This document shows positions 6,319 through 12,030 of a DNA stretch of 12,030 bases, in pieces; the stretch's first letter is position 1; every line of letters starts with the position of its first letter. This stretch comes from JANSYP01 sp038751255. GTDB taxonomy: Bacteria > Pseudomonadota > Alphaproteobacteria > Rhodobacterales > Rhodobacteraceae. The notes under the pieces are model-generated. The model ran no database searches. It saw only the letters and a program-made list of their open reading frames with translations, and had not been told where the DNA came from. The stretch covers positions 1 through 12,030 of the forward strand of contig JBCDGN010000109.1 in NCBI GenBank assembly GCA_038751255.1, read 5' to 3'. The position numbers were made by a program, and so were the translations under genes.

Positions 6319-6930
6319 CAAGGCGGGCTGGTGCTTAACCGCCTTGACCTTCGTCGGTATGGGGAGCAGGTGGTCGAGATGCCCGCGCCATCGTGCCGGG
6401 TTGTCGCCTGTCCGAATGCCCAGTGCAGAGGCGTAGTCCAACACGGCCTCAATCCGCTGGCGCACCCTGTTGGCGGTTTCGGGTTTATCGGTCCAGATCG
6501 GTTTGAGAACGCTGATCACACTCGCGGTTTGGATACGCGCCACCTGCATCCGCCCAAGTCCAGGGAACACATAGGCCTCAAGCGTAGAGATCCATTGCGC
6601 CGCGTGCTTGGCGTTCTTCCAGCCGGGGCGCTTGTTTACGATCAGTTCGAGTGCCGCGTCTTTGAACGTCTTGGGTTGGGATTGTCGTTTTTTGGCATTC
6701 GGGTCTTCGCCCTTTTGGATCATGCGCCGCGCGTCCAGCGCCCGGTCGCGAGCCATGGCGAGCGTCACCGCTGGATAAGCCCCAAGGCCCAGATCGTGCC
6801 GCTTGCCCATTACCTGATAGCGCAACACCCAAGATCGTGCTCCAGAGGGTTTGACGTAGAGAAAAAGGCCTCGCCCATCGCCATGCCTTACCGGGCCAGC
6901 GGCTTCCACTTTGCGTGCTCTCAAAGACAT
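6172..6930 (-). pseudogene. P4-type integrase lacking its catalytic domain
   Basis: The ATG at 6930 has AGGA six bases upstream. Residues 1-85 are the DUF4102 arm-DNA-binding domain (GLFLYVKPSGARSWVLRY, LGLGAYPAVTLAMARDRA). Residues 90-180 are the SAM-like core-binding domain (TFKDAALELI, ETANRVRQRIEAVLDYA). Family-like sequence runs to VKAVKHQPAL at residue 204 (about base 6319). Complete members are around 400 residues and carry the R..HxxR..Y catalytic half next; here 48 unrelated residues follow before a stop at 6172. The protein could at most bind DNA. P4-type integrases normally mark genomic islands at tRNA genes, but no tRNA is visible nearby. It points to a former island end or a deletion junction. 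Confidence 0.82.
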
Positions 6931-7309
6931 ATCGGTCCTACACTATGAACAGATTTTGGGCGAACGCCTGTGACGCGCAAGAGCGCGGCCTGAATTTACC
7001 TAATTGTTTTTGCTTCCATTTGTTGAATACGCGCGAACTGTGCCGAACCAAAGAGAACCGCAGTCATACGGACACCTCTTCCGCCATCATCACATCGAAA
7101 GAATGGCTAGGGTGATACTCGTTTTGATGTCGCGTTCACCTGGTCATGAGCAAACCAGAGCCAAAGAGGCTACCTTTCTCGTGGATGCGTCGTGACGCGC
7201 AGCGATGTTTTTGGGCTTTCACTCGGGTGTATCGATCACCTCTTGGAATTTCATTGACCACACCAAACAATCGGGTTTGCTGGGCCCATAGACACGAAAG
7301 GGCAGAGAC
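6931..7309. other. 379-bp intergenic region upstream of the dehydrogenase
   Basis: No convincing gene or tRNA was found. A 5-bp hairpin with AAGA loop (CGCGC 6974-6978, GCGCG 6983-6987) is followed by an AT-rich stretch near 6990-7020. A TTGACC at about 7253 could be a -35 box for the gene at 7310, but no good -10 lies at the right distance. The region may contain the old integrase attachment site. Confidence 0.4.
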
Positions 7310-9745
7310 ATGCGACAGCAAGCGCGGGTAGTGGTCATCGGCGGTGGCATTGCGGGCTGCTCAGCGCTTTATCATCTGACCCAAGAGGGCTGGGACGACG
7401 TGATGCTCATCGAACGCGATGAGCTGACTTCCGGCACCACGTGGCACTCCGCGGCTCAGGTCACAAATTTCGGCATGACCCAGACCATGGTGGCTGTCAA
7501 AAGCCACTCGATCACGCTTTATCAAGAGCTTCGCGATGATCCCGATTATCCGGTCGGCTACAACTACGGGGATGGTGGGATCCGGCTGGCCAACACCGAG
7601 GCGCAGATGGAAGGCTATCGCCATTTCGCCTCTTCGGCCGCCGGAATGGGTGTTGAGTTTGACGTCATCGATGCTGCTGAGTGTGCCCGGCGCCACCCAC
7701 TGATTTCAACCGAGAACCTGCTCGGGGGGCTGTGGGACCCGACCGATGGCCATATTGATCCCGCGCAGCTTTGCCAGGCGCTCGCCCGCCGGGCGCGCCG
7801 CGCTGGCGCCGAGGTGAACCGGCACACCCCGGTGACAGGGCTCACCCAACATGACGACGACAGCTGGACCGTTCATACCTCTAAGGGCGATGTTCGAGCA
7901 GAAATTGTCGTCAATGCCGGCGGTTATCGATGCAATGAAATCGGCGCGATGATGGGGGTTCGCCACCCCGTCGCCTCAATGGAACATCAGTATTTTCTAA
8001 CCGAGGATATTCCGGCCATCGCGGAGGCTGGGCACCGGATCCCGCTGCTGCGCTGCCCCATCAGCGACTATTACAGCCGTCAAGAAAAGGGCGGGCTTCT
8101 CATCGGGTTTTACGAGCAAGCCTGTCGTGCATGGGGGCTCGACGGGATCGATCCGAAATTTTCCAATGACCTTTGTCCCGACGATCTCGACCGCGTCACG
8201 GATGTCCTTGAAGGCGCTTTTGCTCGCATGCCAGCTTTAATGGAGACCGGCATCCGCGAGATCGTCAACGGCCCGATCACCTACACTATCGACGGTGCGC
8301 CTCTGGTTGGCCCGATCCAAGGCAAGCGCAACGCTTTTTGCATCATCGGGCTCCGCGCAGGTTTGGGCGAAGGCGGCGGCCATGGCTGGCTCCTCGCGCA
8401 ACAGATTGTCCATGGCGAGGCGCTATACGACACCTGGGTGATCGACCCGCGCCGCTTTGCTGGACACGCCACGGTAGAACTGACCGCGCTCAAAGCGATT
8501 GAGGACTATCAAAACGAGTTTCGCTTTCACTTTCCCCATGAGCACCGTCCCGCGGGTCGGCCCATTAAGACCACACCGTTGACGCCGGTTCTTGCCGCAG
8601 AAGGCGCATCTTTTGGCACAGTAAACGGGTGGGAAAGGGTCGATTACATCAAGCCCACGTCCGACTTCCAGGAAACCCTTGGCTATCGCTTCAATGAAAC
8701 CCACGACGTCATTACCGCTGAAGTTGAAGCGGTTGCGACCGGCGTTGGCCTGACGGAGATCTCTGGCTTCACCCGGATCGAACTCACCGGTCGCGATGTC
8801 CATGCATTCCTCGACCGAATGGTCTGCGGCAAGCTCCCGAAACGGTCCGGGCGAGTTGGGCTGTGCTATCTGCTCAACCACCACGGTCGGATGAAAAGCG
8901 AAGCCACGATTGCTAATATCCCGGCCTCGCACCGTGGGCCGGAGCGGGTCTGGTACGGGGCGGCGGCCGCGGCAGAGGTTCACGATTGGGACTGGCTCAC
9001 AGATCATCTGCAACCTGGCAAGGATGTCACGCTGCGCGCGCTCACCAATCACCAAACGATCCTGGTTCTTGCCGGTCCCAAGGCGCGCGACGTTCTTTCA
9101 GCCGCGGCGCGCGGGGATTGGTCGCGCGAGGCTTTCCCTTGGCTCTCGGTCCGCGAGACAGAAATCGGGATCGCACCCGCGACAGTGCTCGGGGTGAGTT
9201 TTTCCGGCGAGTTGGCCTATGAGCTTCACATCCCCAATGAAAGCCTCCACGCCGCCTATAACGCGCTTAACGAGGCAGGTGCGGCACATGGGTTGCGGCT
9301 CTTCGGCGGTCGTGCGGTGGAATCTATGCGGCTCGAGAAGGGGTTCCTCCATTGGAAATCCGAGATCCTGACGGAGTTCGATCCGTTTGAGACCGGGCTC
9401 GACCGCTTTGTGGGCCTTGAGAAACCAGATTTCATCGGAAAAGCCGCCCTTCTGGGGCATCACGCGTCCGGCCCGACCCGGAAACTGGTGACGCTCTCGA
9501 TCGCTTCAGAAGACGCCCCAGCGCAACCCGGCGCCTCGGTGCGCAGGAACGGAGAGATCATTGGCACGGTCACGTCTGGAGACTGGGGGCACCGGACCGC
9601 GCTGAACCTCGCGCTGGCCTTTGTCACGCCAGAGACGAGCACGCCAAGCACGGCACTCACTGTCGATATCCTGGGCCAAGAGATTCCCGCGCAGGTGATC
9701 CCGCCCTGCCCTTACGATCCAGGGTTTGAACGGATGCGGTCTTAG
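7310..9745 (+). CDS. FAD-dependent dehydrogenase with GcvT domain (dimethylglycine/sarcosine dehydrogenase family)
   Basis: Enzyme of 811 residues, the typical length of dimethylglycine dehydrogenase-like proteins. Residues 5-370 form the DAO fold, with dinucleotide motif IGGGIAG (10-16) and SGTTWHSAAQ (41-50). H46 of the TWH motif is at the place where the family binds FAD covalently. A short FAO_M domain follows (about 373-426), then a GCV_T folate-binding domain (430-700, including LTEISGFTRIELTG and SMRLEKGF) and GCV_T_C (722-805). By family, the N-terminal half oxidises an N-methyl group and the GcvT half passes the one-carbon unit to tetrahydrofolate in the cytoplasm. The exact substrate (dimethylglycine, sarcosine or a related compound) cannot be read from sequence. 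The ATG follows AAAGGGCAGAG, a moderate SD. It is not a glycine-cleavage T-protein. Confidence 0.9.
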   Translation: MRQQARVVVIGGGIAGCSALYHLTQEGWDDVMLIERDELTSGTTWHSAAQVTNFGMTQTMVAVKSHSITLYQELRDDPDYPVGYNYGDGGIRLANTEAQMEGYRHFASSAAGMGVEFDVIDAAECARRHPLISTENLLGGLWDPTDGHIDPAQLCQALARRARRAGAEVNRHTPVTGLTQHDDDSWTVHTSKGDVRAEIVVNAGGYRCNEIGAMMGVRHPVASMEHQYFLTEDIPAIAEAGHRIPLLRCPISDYYSRQEKGGLLIGFYEQACRAWGLDGIDPKFSNDLCPDDLDRVTDVLEGAFARMPALMETGIREIVNGPITYTIDGAPLVGPIQGKRNAFCIIGLRAGLGEGGGHGWLLAQQIVHGEALYDTWVIDPRRFAGHATVELTALKAIEDYQNEFRFHFPHEHRPAGRPIKTTPLTPVLAAEGASFGTVNGWERVDYIKPTSDFQETLGYRFNETHDVITAEVEAVATGVGLTEISGFTRIELTGRDVHAFLDRMVCGKLPKRSGRVGLCYLLNHHGRMKSEATIANIPASHRGPERVWYGAAAAAEVHDWDWLTDHLQPGKDVTLRALTNHQTILVLAGPKARDVLSAAARGDWSREAFPWLSVRETEIGIAPATVLGVSFSGELAYELHIPNESLHAAYNALNEAGAAHGLRLFGGRAVESMRLEKGFLHWKSEILTEFDPFETGLDRFVGLEKPDFIGKAALLGHHASGPTRKLVTLSIASEDAPAQPGASVRRNGEIIGTVTSGDWGHRTALNLALAFVTPETSTPSTALTVDILGQEIPAQVIPPCPYDPGFERMRS

Positions 9746-9844
9746 TCTCCCAGGGTCCTTTTTTACGGGGCTCTGCAAAAAAACGCCTTGCGCGAAGCGA
9801 CTGTGTCGATTTTGCTAACCGAAGTATAGCATTGGGCCGATGCA
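9746..9844. other. Gap between dehydrogenase and membrane/Sel1 gene
   Basis: The 99 bases contain a T6 run (9760-9765) and an A7 run (9778-9784), but no strong stem precedes either, so a rho-independent terminator is not supported. TATAGC at 9825-9830 resembles a -10 box without a matching -35. Whether the downstream gene has its own promoter is unresolved. Confidence 0.3.
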
Positions 9845-11233
9845 TTGAGCGCAACCGATATTTGGACCTATTTGCATGACAACACGGGCTGGGCCCTGGG
9901 CCTTGCCGGCGCGATGTTCGCGCTGACGGCTTTTGCCTCGCTGATCAATCCAGCACGCAAAAAAGAGCTCGCGCATTGGCTTATGGGGACGCAGCCAGAG
10001 ACGAGTTGGACCAAGGGCTTTACCGCGCTTTTCGATGGCGTGTTTGGCAAACACCATCTGTCGCTGAAATGCTTCCTTCGCTCTGCCATTGCCTCGCTGA
10101 TCGCGGTCACACTGATCTGGCTGCTGATGGGCAATGCGGAAACCATCGGGATCCGGGTTGAGACCCAAATGACGCTCGGCGCCATTGTCCTGATCGGGCT
10201 CGCGATCAATGTGGTCGCGGAGTATGTCTCTCTCTTAGAGACCCGCATCCTACTGGGCCGGATGCCGAAAAACGGATGGCATCAGGCAGGTGTCTTGATC
10301 TTCGATCTGATCATCTCCGCCGCGATCATCTGGCTTGCGATTTTCCTCTACCTCCGAAGCCCGCTGCATGAAGGCGAGGTCGAGAGCTTTGCCGAAATCC
10401 TCGGCGTCTTTTCGGTCTTCTCGGTCTTTTTCTACTCCACCTTCCTCACCAGCGTCTGGACCTGGGTCTATATCGGATCGGTCTGGCTGATGCGGTTCAT
10501 CGCCTGGGCCCGCATTGCCCACTGGCTCGATGCTGAAAACCAACCAGTTAAGGTGCTGCTGCTGGTGCTGTCTCTCGCCACTGGGGTGATCGCCTTCGCA
10601 GGCGCCCTTGTCGTATCAGGCCCGCTCGCGCGCGACGATCAAGGCACCAGCATCGCCGATCGCGCTCTCTGCACCATGTTTAAAGGCAGGGTTTGTCTAG
10701 ACGTTGCCAAGCTCACCCCGACCGAGCAGGCCCAACTCGAATTTATCACGCTCGCCTGCGAGGGCGGCGTTACTCAAGAGTGTCTAGACCGAGGTCTTGC
10801 GGTTTGGGAAATCGACGGCAATTTAGCCGCTCGACTTTGGCGCAGTGCCTGCGCGGGCGGTAGCGCGATGGGATGCACCGGTCTGGGATACCTCCACGAG
10901 AGTGGCATCGGCATGGATCCAGGCCCGCAGGAGGCCGCCCTGCTCTACAAAATGGCCTGTGACGGCGGCAATGCCCAGGGGTGCAACAACCTGGGAGCTC
11001 TCCACGAGAGTGGCATCGGCATGGACCCAGACCCGCAGGAGGCCGCGCGGCTCTACACATTGGGCTGTGACGGCGGCGAGGCGCGGGGATGCTACAACCT
11101 AGGACTGATGCATGAGTTTGGGCAGGGGATCGACGTCGATCTATCGAAGGCGCTGCAGGTTTTCCGCCGAGCCTGCGCGTTGGGCTACCAGGATGGTTGC
11201 CAGCGTGCCGAAACCCTAGAGGCGGCAGAATAG
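9845..11233 (+). CDS. Six-TM membrane protein with C-terminal Cys-paired Sel1-like repeats
   Basis: Protein of 462 residues, not a family I can name. Hydrophobic segments lie near 16-34, 77-96, 111-131, 149-170, 185-212 and 235-258. Basic loops after segments 1, 3 and 5 (NPARKKELAH, RILLGRMPKNG, MRFIAWARIAHW) suggest both ends are periplasmic. Residues about 300-455 are Sel1-like repeats of 36 residues (LYKMACDGGNAQGCNNLGAL type). Six C-x7-C pairs occur: 276/284, 305/313, 336/344, 372/380, 408/416 and 444/452, matching the disulfide pattern of Hcp-type Sel1 proteins and fitting a periplasmic location. The domain is probably for protein binding. The TTG start at 9845 is uncertain: the SD is poor, and M24 lies inside the first membrane segment. 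Context gives no clear function. Confidence 0.75.
   Translation: MSATDIWTYLHDNTGWALGLAGAMFALTAFASLINPARKKELAHWLMGTQPETSWTKGFTALFDGVFGKHHLSLKCFLRSAIASLIAVTLIWLLMGNAETIGIRVETQMTLGAIVLIGLAINVVAEYVSLLETRILLGRMPKNGWHQAGVLIFDLIISAAIIWLAIFLYLRSPLHEGEVESFAEILGVFSVFSVFFYSTFLTSVWTWVYIGSVWLMRFIAWARIAHWLDAENQPVKVLLLVLSLATGVIAFAGALVVSGPLARDDQGTSIADRALCTMFKGRVCLDVAKLTPTEQAQLEFITLACEGGVTQECLDRGLAVWEIDGNLAARLWRSACAGGSAMGCTGLGYLHESGIGMDPGPQEAALLYKMACDGGNAQGCNNLGALHESGIGMDPDPQEAARLYTLGCDGGEARGCYNLGLMHEFGQGIDVDLSKALQVFRRACALGYQDGCQRAETLEAAE
10892..11046 (+). repeat. 108-bp period internal duplication in the Sel1 region
   Basis: Bases 10892-10938 and 11000-11046 differ at two of 47 positions and lie exactly 108 bases (36 codons) apart. 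Both encode LHESGIGMDPxPQEAA. Neighbouring parts of the same two repeats are less similar at DNA level. This indicates a recent duplication or gene conversion of one repeat unit. Confidence 0.85.
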
Positions 11234-11287
11234 AGGTCGGCGCCGGATAGCTTGACCAAGCGCGCAGGCCCCGGCAGCCTCTAACGC

Positions 11288-12030
11288 ATGCGTGGTGTGC
11301 TGCTCGATATCTCAGGAGTGCTGATTGAAGGCGGGCATGCTCTGCCAGGGGCATTGGAGGCGGTGGAGGAGCTGGATCGCGCGGGCCTCCCCCATTGTTA
11401 CCTGACCAATACCACGCAGAAGGATAAGGCTGCCGTTTGCAAGCAGCTTGAAGCTTGCGGATTCCCCGTGGACCCCGATCTTGTGCTTACGCCTGCAGGC
11501 GCGGCCATCGACTGGCTCACTGAACATGGGCTTTCCGCGCACTTGCTCATTCATCCCGGGCTGGCTGCGGATTTCGCGCGCCTCCCCGAGAGCGGCGACA
11601 GGGCCGTTGTGATGGGCGACGCGGGCCAGGGCTTTACCTATGACGCGCTGAACCAGGCCTTCCGCATGCTAGATGGCGGCGCGCCCTTCCTCGCACTGGC
11701 CCATAACCGGGTGTTTCGCGATGCCGATGGCGGGTTGAGCTTGGACACCGGAGCGTTCGTGACCGCGCTAGAATACGCCTCTGGCACCACAGCCACGGTG
11801 TTGGGCAAACCGGCGCCCGCCTTCTTTGCCACCGGGGCCGCGGCGCTCGGTCTGCGCCTTCGCGATTGTGCGATGATCGGAGATGATGCTGAGTCAGACG
11901 TGGCAGGCGCGCTCCGTGCGGGGGCCGGTGCGGCCTATCTTACAAAGACCGGAAAGTATCACCCTGGCCAGCCGGACACCGACCCCGCCCCGACCGCGAC
12001 AGTTGCCGATGTGTCCGCTGCGGTGGACGC
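11288..12030 (+). CDS. HAD-IIA hydrolase, LHPP-like phosphatase (3' end outside window)
   Basis: The frame is open from ATG 11288 to the window edge, giving 247 residues without a stop. Motif I is VLLDISGVL (4-12), with nucleophile D7 and Ser at +2 instead of the usual second Asp; the same DxS form occurs in LHPP (phospholysine phosphohistidine inorganic pyrophosphate phosphatase). Motif II is YLTN (T40), and the C1/C2 cap follows (HLLIHPGL, VMGDAGQGFTYDALNQAF). Motif III K173 lies in LGKPAPAFF and motif IV is MIGDDAESDVAGA (D199, D200, D204). The tail TKTGKYHPGQ also matches LHPP. The likely role is cytoplasmic hydrolysis of a small phosphate ester, pyrophosphate or phospho-amide. The SD is weak. 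An in-frame TAA at 11282 fixes the start region. It lies 54 bases after the Sel1 gene and may be co-transcribed. Confidence 0.88.
   Translation, partial: MRGVLLDISGVLIEGGHALPGALEAVEELDRAGLPHCYLTNTTQKDKAAVCKQLEACGFPVDPDLVLTPAGAAIDWLTEHGLSAHLLIHPGLAADFARLPESGDRAVVMGDAGQGFTYDALNQAFRMLDGGAPFLALAHNRVFRDADGGLSLDTGAFVTALEYASGTTATVLGKPAPAFFATGAAALGLRLRDCAMIGDDAESDVAGALRAGAGAAYLTKTGKYHPGQPDTDPAPTATVADVSAAVD

Noticed and set aside
6133..6948. 271-codon plus-strand frame
   Set aside because: It is antisense to the P4-type integrase, whose domains are clear.
6931..7309. Possible tRNA as attachment site for the P4-type integrase
   Set aside because: No cloverleaf, TTCGA-like T loop or CCA end was found; only a short 5-bp hairpin is present.
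8423..9055. 210-codon minus-strand frame
   Set aside because: It is a shadow of the GC-rich dehydrogenase gene; no motif or SD.
9746..9790. Rho-independent terminator after the dehydrogenase
   Set aside because: T and A runs are present, but I found no adjoining GC-rich stem of adequate length.
10892..11046. CRISPR-like repeat array
   Set aside because: There are only two similar blocks, in frame and coding for Sel1 units with a 108-bp period; no spacers or cas genes.
10770..11354. 194-codon minus-strand frame with repeated RPPAGL/PCRCHSRG motifs
   Set aside because: The repeats are simply the antisense of the Sel1 repeats on the plus strand.

Overview
The window looks like a chromosomal stretch from an alphaproteobacterium, most likely a Rhodobacteraceae/Roseobacter-type marine bacterium. 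This rests on moderately high GC by eye, frequent GTG/TTG starts, a large FAD/GcvT dehydrogenase of the dimethylglycine/sarcosine dehydrogenase type, an FCD-type GntR regulator and an IS91-type relic. The taxonomy is inferred and no marker gene is present.

Layout. (1) 32-1443, minus strand: a two-gene operon of a DUF2182 integral membrane protein followed by a Cys-rich DUF1326 protein, 14 bases apart. (2) 1444-1502: a short divergent promoter region with a 14-bp tandem direct repeat. (3) 1503-3106, plus strand: a GntR/FCD regulator overlapping a crotonase-family enzyme by 4 bases. (4) 3107-4572: an apparently non-coding stretch, then a decayed IS91-type relic on the minus strand. It has a tyrosine recombinase with one frameshift and a transposase cut off inside its zinc-ribbon domain, with a strong hairpin at the 5' end. 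(5) 4675-6121: a divergent pair of a secreted NTF2/SnoaL-like protein (minus) and a NodD-type LysR regulator (plus). (6) 6122-7309: remains of a P4-type integrase that lost its catalytic domain, plus non-coding DNA. (7) 7310 to the end, plus strand: an 811-aa covalent-flavin dehydrogenase with a GcvT C-terminal half, a six-TM protein with a disulfide-type Sel1 repeat tail, and an LHPP-like HAD-IIA phosphatase that runs off the window.

How the parts relate. The GntR-crotonase pair is translationally coupled and shares a repeat-bearing promoter region with the DUF2182-DUF1326 pair, so the regulator may control both sides. The LysR/NTF2 pair lies between two broken recombinase genes, which suggests it was brought in or left behind by mobile DNA. 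The three genes on the right are co-directional, but gaps of 54-99 bases and differing functions make a shared pathway uncertain. The least explained protein is the six-TM/Sel1 protein with six evenly spaced cysteine pairs. I found no rRNA, tRNA or CRISPR array.
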